From NCBI GenBank assembly GCA_016840125.1, contig JAEOSY010000155.1:1-15926 (forward strand): a stretch of DNA of 15,926 bases, read 5' to 3'. Under the pieces are notes generated by a model. The model ran no database searches. It saw nothing but the letters and a program-made list of their open reading frames with translations, and was not told the DNA's origin. Positions 1-7,115 of the stretch are shown piece by piece; within the stretch, counting starts at the first letter, position 1, and every line of letters begins with the position of its first letter. A program made the position numbers and the translations under genes. This DNA comes from Candidatus Helarchaeota archaeon (GTDB lineage: Archaea; Asgardarchaeota; Lokiarchaeia; Helarchaeales; HEL-GB-A).

Positions 1-100
<100 letters not shown>

Positions 101-294
101 TCACATCGTTTTATACCAGAAAATAAAATTCTAGTGTCTAAATTAAATCTATTCCTAAATTTATACCTGGTTCATATCATCAAAACTCTGTGAAATGAAA
201 TCCAAATTAAGTCATAAACGTGGATTTCATGAAATTACTTCAAAATTAGGTAACTTAGAATTTGATGGAGAATCATTCTTTCGCTACATATAAC

Positions 295-313
295 AAAAAA
301 GAGTGAATAAAAA
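295..313 (-). terminator. Oligo-T terminator of the SSB gene
   Basis: On the minus strand, about 57 bases after the SSB stop codon, two T runs (T5 at 313-309 and T6 at 300-295) occur in close succession. Oligo-T without a strong hairpin is the usual archaeal transcription termination signal. No other gene lies between the SSB stop and this tract. Confidence 0.45.
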
Positions 314-369
314 GAATTGAGAGCGTAAGATCTCTTCAATCCCATCTATGCAATAGAGTGTGGGGTAAA

Positions 370-867
370 TTAATAGCGTCGTCTGGTAGGTTTATTTGAA
401 AAGCTCGATTTCCAACCGCCGCGTTTATGCTGACTAAAGTTGGGTTGGTCATTATATCGTGGTCTGCCGCCAAATCGGGACCGGTTCCGCTCTGGTTGTT
501 CATAAACTTGATCAGAAAGGTTATTGTCTTCATTGATTTCTTCGATACCATTACCTTCGACTTCTTCGAAGCTGCCATATTTTCCAACATTGAGCCTTAG
601 GGAGCCCTTAAATATGGTTGTATAAACATTCGTCATTTGATATAAGTGATCTGTTTCAATTTTATCGATATCATCGTTCCAAAGAGTTAATAGTATACAT
701 CCAGTTCCATCTCCTACTAAGGCTTCGGTGACTCGGAGATTTTCCCCTGTTTTTCGTGAAACTATATCTCTTACATCTTCTATTGTACCACACTTTATTT
801 TCAAGTTGATACTTCTCAGACCTGGTTTTAGATCTTCAATTTCTTTATTTTCTTCAGTTTGACTCAT
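370..867 (-). CDS. ssb: Single-stranded DNA-binding protein, crenarchaeal (SsoSSB-like) type
   Basis: This 165-residue protein has one OB fold (about 10-104) and a flexible tail. The fold matches the Sulfolobus SSB pattern: 'LKPGLRSINLKIK' start, then 'VTEALVGDGTGCILLTLW', then 'YTTIFKGSLRLNVGK'. W63, Y82 and F86 fall where SsoSSB has its DNA-stacking W56, W75 and F79. The acidic stretch 102-119 is followed by a tail rich in R, G, N and aromatic residues (127-165, ending TRRRY). SsoSSB also has a Gly/Arg-rich tail, which in that protein mediates partner binding. The role would be to coat and protect ssDNA during replication and repair. The tail here ends in basic residues, unlike the acidic end of SsoSSB. 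The gene stands alone. A possible TATA (TCTAAATAAC, 898-888 minus) would put the transcript start nearly at the ATG. Confidence 0.88.
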   Translation of the reverse strand: MSQTEENKEIEDLKPGLRSINLKIKCGTIEDVRDIVSRKTGENLRVTEALVGDGTGCILLTLWNDDIDKIETDHLYQMTNVYTTIFKGSLRLNVGKYGSFEEVEGNGIEEINEDNNLSDQVYEQPERNRSRFGGRPRYNDQPNFSQHKRGGWKSSFSNKPTRRRY

Positions 868-1074
868 AATATCATATCTCTTATAGAGTTATTTAGAAAT
901 AGAAAAAACGAACAGTCTGTAACTCATTCCATTCTTTTTCAAAACTAGAAAAAACAACAAGTGCTTATCTTAAGCTCTAAAAATTTTCTATCTATACAAA
1001 AAGGTAGGATTCCTGCTATAAAAAGACTATGTGCTTCTTAGGAAAGGGGGTCTAAAAAAGTTTGAAATTTAATA
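868..1074. other. Intergenic stretch without recognisable gene
   Basis: AT-rich DNA between the SSB start and the remnant at 1075-1293. Apart from the weak TATA-like element at 888-898 (minus), I see no ORF, strong repeat or structured RNA. Confidence 0.5.
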
Positions 1075-1293
1075 TCAAATATAAATACGTTCTGCAATTG
1101 TATTTTTTATATCATCTATTAAATCCGCCTTCTTAATGTTTGGCCATCTAGAAGGAAAGGTTAATTTTTCAAACTGTTCAATTGCGATTAAAAATGCTTT
1201 AAAATTGGTTAATTCCCTATCTTTTGATAACAAATCTTCTAGTATTTGAAATAACTTCTGGTATGCTCTTCCCCCTTCCCAAAATTTTTTATT
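1075..1293 (-). pseudogene. Coding-like 3' remnant without a start codon
   Basis: An open frame on the minus strand runs from just after tandem stops (TAG TAA at 1299-1294) to a TGA at 1077-1075. It gives about 72 codons with normal protein composition: it begins NKKFWEGGRAYQKLFQILED, contains 'LTNFKAFLIAIEQFEKLTF' and ends 'KKADLIDDIKNTIAERIYI'. This reads as an amphipathic helical C-terminal domain. No ATG or GTG occurs in frame, and the first TTG is about 23 codons in. So it is most simply the 3' end of a decayed gene whose 5' part is lost or frameshifted. I do not recognise the family. A chance open frame is possible but less likely given the composition. Confidence 0.4.
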
Positions 1294-1392
1294 TTACTAA
1301 ATATTAAGATTGAAGGGAATAAAAATGGATTTGGCTTTGAATTCCAAATTAAAAAAAGGTATGAACTTATTTTTTTATATTAATTTTCATTG

Positions 1393-1713
1393 ATGGGGTT
1401 GTGGCAACAGTATTTTACCGATTTTTTTTTTGTTAATGATATAGGTTTTGTAGGTAGTATTTTATTAATAATAGCAGCCCTTATTGGGTTAATTATCTCA
1501 ATTTTAGATAAATTACCGATCTTCAAGGAAGTTCCGTCTGCGCGGCGATTTCTATTCTTGATGCTCAGGTGGTACACTTTAGCCATATTACACACTCTTG
1601 GACAAATTTTTAATCTAACATTTCCAATGCATTTTATATCGGTTTTAGCATGGATTTTGGCGGGATTCTGTACCTATTTTTTCTATGTCATCAAGTATAC
1701 AAAAACATCGTAA
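1393..1713 (+). CDS. Small three-helix membrane protein, unknown function
   Basis: This 106-residue protein starts at ATG 1393; an in-frame TTG directly before it (1390) is a less likely start. It has three hydrophobic segments: about 18-40 (GFVGSILLIIAALIGLIISI), 53-72 and 78-100, with a short basic loop 'SARR' between the first two and a basic tail (KYTKTS). There is no signal peptidase motif, catalytic motif or domain I recognise. A 22-codon ORF (1325-1393) ends in a TGA that overlaps the ATG (TGATG), so translational coupling to a leader peptide is possible but unproven. A TATA-like run (TTTTTTTATATTAA, about 1371-1384) lies too close to be the promoter for this ATG. The gene is probably real because its frame stays open and forms coherent helices. 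Confidence 0.6.
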   Translation: MGLWQQYFTDFFFVNDIGFVGSILLIIAALIGLIISILDKLPIFKEVPSARRFLFLMLRWYTLAILHTLGQIFNLTFPMHFISVLAWILAGFCTYFFYVIKYTKTS

Positions 1714-1866
1714 ATGATTTTTTAAAACCGACTTATTATTGTGATTTAATCACTCAGTTCCACAGCTGGAGGGCTTCGTATGGAGCGGTTAATCTTTTTC
1801 TCCTTCTTTCTTTTTGGAGATTAAAATCTCATAACTTCTCTTTTTGACATCTGAGTTATCAAAAAA

Positions 1867-1955
1867 TATAGTGGGTGGTGTCCCTGCAAAAGGAAATATA
1901 GGGAGGAGGGGGGGTGGGGGTTGAAAACAGAGAAGGGACACCACCTTTCACTATA
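1867..1955. repeat. Long imperfect inverted repeat (hairpin) with G-rich loop
   Basis: TATAGTG plus GGTGGTGTCCCT (1867-1885) is the exact reverse complement of AGGGACACCACC (1934-1945) plus CACTATA (1949-1955). Only a three-base TTT bulge (1946-1948) interrupts 19 paired positions. The 48-base loop holds a run of G tracts at 1901-1920 (GGGAGGAGGGGGGGTGGGGG) able to form a G-quadruplex on the plus strand. It sits in the 448-base gap between the small membrane protein and the methyltransferase. It could be a structured RNA, a MITE-like remnant or a transcription block. No terminal target duplication is visible. Confidence 0.8.
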
Positions 1956-2023
1956 AATGAAGCCCTTTACTTACTTCCGAGAATCACCTCAGTTTCCCCA
2001 AACGAATATAAGAGATAACGAAG

Positions 2024-2047
2024 TGTATCATTGTTACAATATAAAAA
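2024..2047 (+). promoter_or_regulatory. Promoter of the methyltransferase gene: palindromic operator plus TATA box
   Basis: A TATA box (ATATAAAA, 2040-2047) is directly preceded by the palindrome-like TGTATCATTGTTAC (2024-2037). The transcript would start near 2068-2070, about 90 bases before the ATG. The same 14 bases occur in reverse complement at 6959-6972, also touching a TATA box. Sites touching the upstream side of TATA/BRE are where archaeal activators, including TrmB-family proteins, act. Confidence 0.5.
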
Positions 2048-2161
2048 TTTTTGGATTGAGTGAATAGACCATTATAGGAAAGAAAATGATATTTCCATTG
2101 ATAAAAAAGCAGTAAAAGCCACTAGAAATAAGAATTCAAATGAAGAGGATTGATTACTGGA

Positions 2162-3163
2162 ATGAGCGATTGGAAAATACTTGGACAAACGGTAGAAGAG
2201 TTTGTAATTAGGTGGAATGCGGTTACATTCGAGCTAGGGGGATTGCCGAACAAAATCGCTAGAAAGCTATCAGAAGTTTTAGTTAGCGAACTTAAAGAAA
2301 CTCTTAACTCGAAGGGGTTGACGCTTACCAACTTTTTTGCCAATTTAACACGAGGGGGAAGTCTTTCAGCAAAAGATGCGGCAGAGGCAAGGACCGAACT
2401 GCAAATAAAAGAATTTTACCGATTTAATTTCTGGGGGACGAGTATTCCGTATACACTCCCAATCGTGTTGGATATGAGTCCTGAGATTAGTGGGAAAAAT
2501 ATACTTGATGTTGGTTGTGGTTTTGGACGGCTAAGCCTTCTGTGTGCTTTGAAAGGAGCAAACCACGTTACAGCTGTGGATCTCTCTGAGCCTTTAATTC
2601 AGTCTTTGGAACGTACTGTACATTCACTAAAAATATCTAACATAGAAACGCACTTGATGGATGCTGAAAACCTTAACTTTGAAAAATTCCAGTATGATAT
2701 CATTTATTGTTGTGAAGTTATTGAACATCTCCCAAATCCCGTGAAAGCTCTACAAATAATGTATAAGCTTTTAAAACCTACTGGAAAGCTAATCCTTAGC
2801 ACTCCCAACGTGCTAAACATTGTTGGGTTTAAATATAACCTTTTAAAACGCTTCCGTTATAATTGGATTTCACCTTATGGTGCGGGTCAACCAGAATTAC
2901 ATATGTTTACTCCAATGAGCCTAAGAGCCCTCCTTGCTCGTTGTGGGTTTAATATTTCAGTTATTCGCGGGGCAGAATTGTTGGATAATTTAGCTATCTT
3001 ATATCCTGGCGCCATTGCAACAGGACTTATCCAATTTCTACCACTCCTATTTCCAGCTTTTCAGAAAATAAAAAATGGATTAGTGAGGCTTGCAAAAACT
3101 CGGTTTTTTTATCGGTTTGGTTTAGAAATGTTTGTCCTTGTGACTCATTCCAAAAGGATTTGA
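2162..3163 (+). CDS. Class I SAM-dependent methyltransferase (UbiG/Methyltransf_11-like)
   Basis: This 333-residue protein starts at ATG 2162; a TTG at 2150 would add four residues, but GAGGA at 2145-2149 is spaced for the ATG. Residues 1-105 form an N-terminal helical extension, including 'ELQIKEFYRFNFWGTS', which precedes the fold in many UbiG-like enzymes. The Rossmann core follows: motif I ILDVGCGFGRLS (about 114-125), acidic post-I residue in VTAVDLSEP (D140), motif II/III region 'FQYDIIYCCEVIEHLPNP' and 'LLKPTGKLILSTPN'. The C-terminal part (about 220-333) is hydrophobic and may bind the substrate or membrane. The substrate cannot be named; small molecules, lipids or sugars are typical. 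A glycosyltransferase and a TrmB regulator downstream make a glycolipid or cell-surface sugar plausible. The gene has its own promoter and a T-rich end. Confidence 0.85.
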   Translation: MSDWKILGQTVEEFVIRWNAVTFELGGLPNKIARKLSEVLVSELKETLNSKGLTLTNFFANLTRGGSLSAKDAAEARTELQIKEFYRFNFWGTSIPYTLPIVLDMSPEISGKNILDVGCGFGRLSLLCALKGANHVTAVDLSEPLIQSLERTVHSLKISNIETHLMDAENLNFEKFQYDIIYCCEVIEHLPNPVKALQIMYKLLKPTGKLILSTPNVLNIVGFKYNLLKRFRYNWISPYGAGQPELHMFTPMSLRALLARCGFNISVIRGAELLDNLAILYPGAIATGLIQFLPLLFPAFQKIKNGLVRLAKTRFFYRFGLEMFVLVTHSKRI

Positions 3164-3184
3164 ATTTTAGAAAGAATATTACCC

Positions 3185-3206
3185 TTTATTTTTTTGTTTT
3201 CTTTCT
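3185..3206 (+). terminator. T-rich terminator after the methyltransferase gene
   Basis: Twenty-two bases after the stop codon the plus strand reads TTTATTTTTTTGTTTTCTTTC (T7 at 3189-3195, T4 at 3197-3200). An AGAAAG (3169-3174) could pair weakly with CTTTCT. This fits an archaeal oligo-T terminator and separates the methyltransferase from the regulator downstream. Confidence 0.6.
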
Positions 3207-3220
3207 GAAAACCAATTCTG

Positions 3221-3262
3221 TACAATAAAATTCTTTAATGATTAAAGTGTGACAATGGTACA
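3221..3262 (+). promoter_or_regulatory. Promoter of the TrmB-like gene with operator over the start site
   Basis: A TATA-like element (ACAATAAAATTC, about 3222-3233) predicts transcription near 3250. GTGACAATGGTACA (3249-3262) differs at two of 14 positions from the motif at 6959-6972. A site over the transcription start is the usual position for (auto)repression. Confidence 0.4.
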
Positions 3263-3276
3263 AATAGTTTTAAGAT

Positions 3277-3282
3277 GGTGAT
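3277..3282 (+). promoter_or_regulatory. Shine-Dalgarno site that decides a TTG start
   Basis: GGTGAT is a perfect match to the core anti-Shine-Dalgarno of archaeal 16S rRNA and lies five bases before TTG 3288. An in-frame TGA at 3279-3281 excludes any earlier start, so the TrmB-like protein most likely begins with TTG. Confidence 0.65.
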
Positions 3283-3287
3283 GGAAG

Positions 3288-4148
3288 TTGAGTTTTCCTG
3301 AGGATGAATTAACCCAGTACCTTATGGAATGTGATCTAACTCGAAACGATGCGATGGTTTATCTTTGGCTTTCTAAACATAAGATGGCTAACCCTAGTGA
3401 AATTGCCGTTGGAACCGGGATCAAACGACCCCGTGTATATGATTCTTTGAAACGCCTAATAGAACGGGGATTTGTGGTACAAGAAATGAAACAAAAAAGA
3501 CCACAATATAGAGCAACGAACGCCCGTGTAGTAATAAGGGAATTAGAGAATCAAATTGAATCAAAAAAGGAAGCTATGGAAACAATAGATAAATTTATGC
3601 TTCAACAACCGCTTGGTCCCACCGCAAAAGGAATCTTTTTCTATAATACAGATGAAGCATTAAGGTTGGAAATACAAGATGCATTGCAAAAATCAAGGGA
3701 GTCAATTTGCATCATGGCTGTGGCGCCTACATCTTTTGATGATGAATCAATTCTCCCTTCTGAGTTGTTAAGCAAGAAAAGTCAAAAGGGCCAGGAAATT
3801 AATTTGATCCTCAATATCAATGCAAAAAATTGGGAAACGTGCTTAAACCTTTCAGCTAAGAAAGTAAATGTATATCACTATCCACATCTAGAAAAAGTTT
3901 CTACACTAATACACCTCATTGATGGAAAAAGCCTTTGTATCAGTTACTTTTTATTGCATAAGGCTAAGATCATTCTCGATTATGGATTTATCTTCAGTGG
4001 GAAGCAGGATTTCATTATGGCATTCCGTTTCCTCTTTAAAGGCTTCATGAAAGATTCGATTTCCCTCCAAAGTCGAATGGAAAATCTAAAAAAATCAATA
4101 ATTTTCCCCCAAGAAACACTCAAAGAGATCTATGGCTTAAAAGAATAA
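3288..4148 (+). CDS. TrmB-family HTH transcriptional regulator
   Basis: This 286-residue protein has a TrmB-type winged helix at about 8-85: 'CDLTRNDAMVYLWLSKHKMANPSEIAVGTG', recognition helix 'KRPRVYDSLKRLIERGFV', and wing 'KRPQYRAT'. A dimerisation-type coiled coil (about 84-107, IRELENQIESKKEAMETIDKF) and a C-terminal effector domain (about 115-286) of the PLD-like type follow. TrmB proteins sense sugars or metabolites and repress or activate sugar and surface genes by binding palindromes near TATA boxes. I cannot see a sugar-binding motif, so the ligand is unknown. It is followed after 49 bases by the seven-helix protein and the glycosyltransferase, which may be its targets. Repeated palindrome-like sites in this window are candidate operators (inference). 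Confidence 0.85.
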   Translation: MSFPEDELTQYLMECDLTRNDAMVYLWLSKHKMANPSEIAVGTGIKRPRVYDSLKRLIERGFVVQEMKQKRPQYRATNARVVIRELENQIESKKEAMETIDKFMLQQPLGPTAKGIFFYNTDEALRLEIQDALQKSRESICIMAVAPTSFDDESILPSELLSKKSQKGQEINLILNINAKNWETCLNLSAKKVNVYHYPHLEKVSTLIHLIDGKSLCISYFLLHKAKIILDYGFIFSGKQDFIMAFRFLFKGFMKDSISLQSRMENLKKSIIFPQETLKEIYGLKE

Positions 4149-4197
4149 TTTTGATAGAGTAACAGTTAGAACAAAGAGATTATAGGTGGGTTCTCTG

Positions 4198-4893
4198 ATG
4201 AGTTTGATGGATTTTTTCATATTTTTTTCAGTTAGCTTGTGTGTAACAGCTAGCTTTATATGTGCAATCATCGTGTATCGTCGAAATTCGAATAGTAATA
4301 TCCATAAATATTTCGCTATTTTTTTCGTTGGCCTTGCTGGATTCGTGGGATTCTATCTATTTTTGCAGGATCCGATTTTAAAAGATTTTAGTTACTTTTT
4401 TCAGATTTTATGTGCTAGTATTGCAGAAATGGGTCTCTTTTTCTTTTATTACTCACTAGCACATGAAGGGTACTTATCTAGAAAACTTGTGGTGCTTTGT
4501 TCAAGTATTTTTGCATTACCCCCTCTAATTATACCGATTTTTCATCCGTACTCATTCGTAGAAGAATCATATGGTTTCGAATTAAGCATTGATCCATGGT
4601 TTATGTTACTTGTAAGTATTGTCTATACGGTTTTCTTCTTCTATGCGATCGTTGGATTGTTATGGATTCGTCTGCATACTGAAAATCAACTTTTAAAGCG
4701 ACGGTTAGAATTAACTTTTTTTGGCTTACTCCTCGCGATTCTATCTGCTTTAATAACATTCGATGCAATTCCAGTTTTCTTAAACATTCATTACTTGAAA
4801 CCGATAGGTTATGGTCTTATTACTGTTGCGATTGTAATAATGGCTTACGCCTTCAAAGGGAATGTCACGAAAAAACAGGTTGATGATTCATGA
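4198..4893 (+). CDS. Seven-helix integral membrane protein (7TM sensor-like)
   Basis: This 231-residue protein starts at ATG 4198, with AGGTGG (4184-4189) eight bases upstream as Shine-Dalgarno; the frame also has a GTG at 4186. It has about seven hydrophobic helices: near 6-28, 38-56, 67-88, 96-114, 135-158, 170-190 and 200-220. Loops are short, with basic residues after helix 1 (VYRRNSNSNIHKY) and a cytoplasmic tail KGNVTKKQVDDS. The topology resembles the 7TM N-terminal modules of histidine kinases (7TMR/PF16927 type), but no kinase or other output domain is attached. It overlaps the glycosyltransferase by ATGA, implying translational coupling. It may be a sensor or transporter-like partner. 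No catalytic motif is visible, so the function stays open. Confidence 0.7.
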   Translation: MSLMDFFIFFSVSLCVTASFICAIIVYRRNSNSNIHKYFAIFFVGLAGFVGFYLFLQDPILKDFSYFFQILCASIAEMGLFFFYYSLAHEGYLSRKLVVLCSSIFALPPLIIPIFHPYSFVEESYGFELSIDPWFMLLVSIVYTVFFFYAIVGLLWIRLHTENQLLKRRLELTFFGLLLAILSALITFDAIPVFLNIHYLKPIGYGLITVAIVIMAYAFKGNVTKKQVDDS

Positions 4894-6233
4894 GAATTGT
4901 GTGGTATGCTCCTGAAATAGGAAACTCAACAAGTGGAATTGTAAATCATAATAAGCTGTTTATTGAATACTTCCACAACCATCCCGAAGTTGAAGAACTC
5001 ATCGCTGTGCGTTATCCTTTTCCTGAACAAGGTATTATGCCTCCACTAAAGGAAAATATCAACGGAATTGATTATTATACCCCGAGAATCTCTGTTCCCC
5101 ATAAAGAAGCTTTCAACAGCATCATGCAAGAGGATTTGAGTACGAAAGAACGCCTAAAGGTGCGTCTATTCAAATTTGTTCTCTGGCTCAAACGCATTAA
5201 GCGGCTAGATCTTGAGATGATCAAAAAGTGGGGTATTATTGAATTCGGATTATTGGGGATGGCTTCCGTCCAAATGCCATTCCCGAATCCCATGCAACAA
5301 CAGATTGGGAACCTGATTGCGAAATTTCAACCTGATATCATCCAATCTCATGTCGAAGTTATGTCGATTGCTGGGGGTGTGGCAAAAGAGGCAGCGAAAG
5401 CGCATATATCTTATCAAGTTATTGTTGAAGAAGAGAAAGACTTTTTACCTCCAGGATCTATTACCCGCGCTTTTTGGAAAAGGTCTGAAGATGCCCTGCA
5501 GTGGCTCATCGAAAATAAGGCGGTTGATACTTACATTGCCGCTTCTGAGTACGTTGAACGTCGCCTAAAAGAACGCGGAGTACCATCTAATCAAATCCAG
5601 ATTATGAACTCTCCAATAGTTATCAAATATATGCAATCCATCCCAAAAGCTGAGGCTCGCAAAAAGCTCGGAATCCCCTCAAACAAACGAGTACTTCTCT
5701 CGGTAGGGCGTTTAGTTGAACGCAAACGTCATATAGATATCATTAGAATTTTAAAAAATCTTCCTGAGGATATTATTTTCTATCTCAAACGAAGTGTCTC
5801 CATCTCCGATGATCTATTTCCATCCGCTTTGAATAATCTAGTAAAAGAAATTAAGAAGCAAAAGTTAGATGATCGCGTTATTATCAATTCAGAGGTTCTT
5901 CCTTATGAAGACATGCATCTTGTTTATTCAGCCGCCGACATTCTTGTTCTACCCTTTCTTTACGAACCCTTCGGAATGTGTGCCGCTGAAGCTATGGCTG
6001 CTCAACGCCCCTTGGTAGTTTATAATAGTGGCTATCTTCCTAAATTTATTAATGAGAATGGGTTCATCGTAGAGCCCATGGATATTGAGGGGTTACAGGA
6101 AAAAGTGAAGATTCTTCTAGAGGATTCTACCTTAGCCGAGGAGATGGGTGCAAAAGGTCCCGATTTGGTAAAACAATTCGACATTCAAGTTGTCGGAGAA
6201 AAACTGCTCAACATTTATCGAGAATTTCTTTAA
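4890..6233 (+). CDS. GT-B glycosyltransferase, family 4 type
   Basis: This 447-residue protein has the two Rossmann halves of GT-B enzymes. The N-terminal acceptor half (1-250) starts MRIVWYAPEIGNSTSG. The C-terminal donor half starts near 257 with 'KRVLLSVGRLVERKRHIDII', the GT4 beta strand and R/K pair that binds the donor phosphates, and ends with the EX7E motif EPFGMCAAE (E359 and E367) plus 'GFIVEPMDIEGL'. Such enzymes transfer a sugar from a nucleotide-sugar, usually retaining the configuration, onto lipid, protein or polysaccharide at the inner membrane face. Basic and hydrophobic helices at about 85-130 could attach it to the membrane. It is coupled to the seven-helix protein and follows the TrmB-like regulator. 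The sugar and acceptor are not predictable here. Confidence 0.9.
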   Translation: MRIVWYAPEIGNSTSGIVNHNKLFIEYFHNHPEVEELIAVRYPFPEQGIMPPLKENINGIDYYTPRISVPHKEAFNSIMQEDLSTKERLKVRLFKFVLWLKRIKRLDLEMIKKWGIIEFGLLGMASVQMPFPNPMQQQIGNLIAKFQPDIIQSHVEVMSIAGGVAKEAAKAHISYQVIVEEEKDFLPPGSITRAFWKRSEDALQWLIENKAVDTYIAASEYVERRLKERGVPSNQIQIMNSPIVIKYMQSIPKAEARKKLGIPSNKRVLLSVGRLVERKRHIDIIRILKNLPEDIIFYLKRSVSISDDLFPSALNNLVKEIKKQKLDDRVIINSEVLPYEDMHLVYSAADILVLPFLYEPFGMCAAEAMAAQRPLVVYNSGYLPKFINENGFIVEPMDIEGLQEKVKILLEDSTLAEEMGAKGPDLVKQFDIQVVGEKLLNIYREFL

Positions 6234-6257
6234 AAATCTATATACTGTAATTATTAG

Positions 6258-6280
6258 ATAGAGATAATTACCATCTCTAT
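6258..6280 (+). terminator. Short hairpin after the glycosyltransferase gene
   Basis: ATAGAGAT (6258-6265) pairs exactly with ATCTCTAT (6273-6280) across a seven-base loop, 25 bases after the stop codon. No T run follows, so it could protect the mRNA end rather than terminate transcription. Confidence 0.35.
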
Positions 6281-6287
6281 AAGTTCT

Positions 6288-6340
6288 GTAACGTAGATAC
6301 ATTTTAATATTTAGTATGTAAATTATTATTAAATATTAAA
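6288..6340 (+). promoter_or_regulatory. Operator-like motif, TATA-like element and AT-only inverted repeat
   Basis: GTAACGTAGATACA (6288-6301) keeps both half-sites of the motif at 6959-6972 and, as there, is followed at once by a TATA-like TTTTAATATT. Overlapping this, TTTAATATTTA (6303-6313) is perfectly repeated inverted as TAAATATTAAA (6330-6340). No gene starts until 6528, so if this is a promoter, the coiled-coil gene has a leader of about 200 bases. Confidence 0.35.
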
Positions 6341-6527
6341 ACAATCTTCAAGCTTCTTTAAAAAACCCCCTCCATTCCATTGGAAAAAATTAGTAGCATG
6401 TTTAAATTCTGCAGCAAAAAAATTGAAGTAAAGCATGATTTCTGAAATAATTTTTAGCTTATTTAAACTTCCGATATCTAAATGAAATGCTCAAATAAAT
6501 TTAAGAGTTTTTAATGGTTGATTTTAT

Positions 6528-6797
6528 ATGTTATATTTACTCAAAGATATCGAAGCGTTTATTGATAAAAAAATGAAAATTCTGGAAGAAAAACTTGCAT
6601 TTAAAATTAATATTGAAATTTCAGCCCGCTTTCAACAACTCGAAAAACAAATCATAAAGACACTTAACCAACAAAATTTTAATGACAACACTAATTCTAC
6701 TCTCGAATATATTCTAGAATCTATCATCGAATGTAAAATAGAACAACTAAGTCAAGAAGTTCATTCCTTAAAAAGTCAAGTTGAAAAAATTCTTTAA
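6528..6797 (+). CDS. Small coiled-coil protein, unknown function
   Basis: This 89-residue protein is almost entirely helical and shows heptad patterns in two blocks: 1-48 (LLKDIEAFIDKKMKILEEK, then ISARFQQLEKQIIKTL) and 60-89 (EYILESIIECKIEQL, then EVHSLKSQVEKIL). A short Asn/Thr-rich break (about 49-58) separates them. There is no signal peptide or membrane segment. It could be an oligomerising scaffold or partner protein. I do not recognise a family. It stands alone between the glycosyltransferase and the RNA candidate, and T-rich DNA follows its stop. The frame is coherent and Lys/Glu-rich, which supports a real gene, but evidence is limited to composition. Confidence 0.55.
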   Translation: MLYLLKDIEAFIDKKMKILEEKLAFKINIEISARFQQLEKQIIKTLNQQNFNDNTNSTLEYILESIIECKIEQLSQEVHSLKSQVEKIL

Positions 6798-6958
6798 CTT
6801 TTGTTATTCTTTAGATACACTCTTTCTACCAAAGTTATGCCTTTGAATTTTTCTATTCAATTTTCCCTTCTTTATAGTCAGTTTCATCCAAAAAGTAATT
6901 TATTCTCATCAAATTTCTTGAGTACAATGGTAAAAAATATTACTAAAATCTATCTTGC

Positions 6959-6982
6959 GTAACAATGATACATTTTTATATT
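6959..6982 (+). promoter_or_regulatory. Promoter of the RNA candidate: operator plus TATA box
   Basis: GTAACAATGATACA (6959-6972) is followed directly by a TATA box (TTTTTATATTA, about 6973-6983). The TATA centre lies about 23-25 bases before the G run at 7001, which is the archaeal spacing for a transcript start at about 7000. A partial second copy (ACAATGGTA) lies at 6924-6932. Confidence 0.5.
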
Positions 6983-7000
6983 AAAAATAATAAATAATTA

Positions 7001-7090
7001 GGGTGGGAGATCCATCCCTACTTGCGTTTTAATACCACTTGAACCCGAACAGGAGGAAGGCGCAAGCGCATCATTGGATTCTCCCGCCCC
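7001..7090 (+). ncRNA. Structured small RNA candidate, family not recognised
   Basis: About 90 bases stand out from very AT-rich surroundings by their high GC content. The ends pair: GGGTGGGAGA (7001-7010) with TCTCCCGCCC (7080-7089, one G-T pair), and, past a one-base bulge, TCCA (7011-7014) with TGGA (7075-7078), giving a 14-bp closing stem. Inside, CTTGCG (7021-7026) pairs with CGCAAG (7061-7066), or alternatively GCG-CAAG-CGC (7060-7069) forms a local hairpin. A TATA box at the right distance upstream and a T5 run downstream (7111-7115) frame the unit. It has no coding frame. I could not match it to tRNA, 5S rRNA, RNase P, SRP RNA or C/D box RNA. Confidence 0.55.
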
Positions 7091-7115
7091 ACTCTTTCTC
7101 TTGATTCTTATTTTT
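7091..7115 (+). terminator. T-rich end of the RNA candidate
   Basis: Directly after the closing stem the sequence becomes pyrimidine-rich (CTCTTTCTCTTGATTCTTA) and ends in TTTTT at 7111-7115, as expected for archaeal termination. Confidence 0.45.

Noticed and set aside
195..293. 32-residue plus-strand ORF (starts MKSKLSHKRGFHEI)
   Set aside because: Too short, no clear promoter or Shine-Dalgarno, and no recognisable motif; probably chance.
1325..1393. 22-codon leader ORF whose stop overlaps the ATG at 1393
   Set aside because: Could be a leader peptide, but composition and start context give no support beyond the overlap.
1957..2067. 36-residue plus-strand ORF right after the long hairpin (starts MKPFTYFRESPQ)
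   Set aside because: It overlaps the TATA box and operator of the methyltransferase promoter, which better explain this stretch.
4158..4172. GTAACAGTTAGAACA as a further copy of the palindromic motif
   Set aside because: Only 9 of 14 bases match and no TATA box is near; within chance expectation.
5075..5293. Antisense ORF inside the glycosyltransferase gene, and similar antisense frames in the protease, phosphoesterase and Fe-S genes
   Set aside because: They mirror well-supported coding frames and have no motifs of their own.
7001..7090. The GC-rich RNA read as tRNA, SRP RNA, 5S rRNA or RNase P RNA
   Set aside because: No T-arm GGTTCRA consensus in a cloverleaf, no SRP GGAA-capped helix 8 with its AGCAGCC partner, no 5S loops, and far too short for RNase P.
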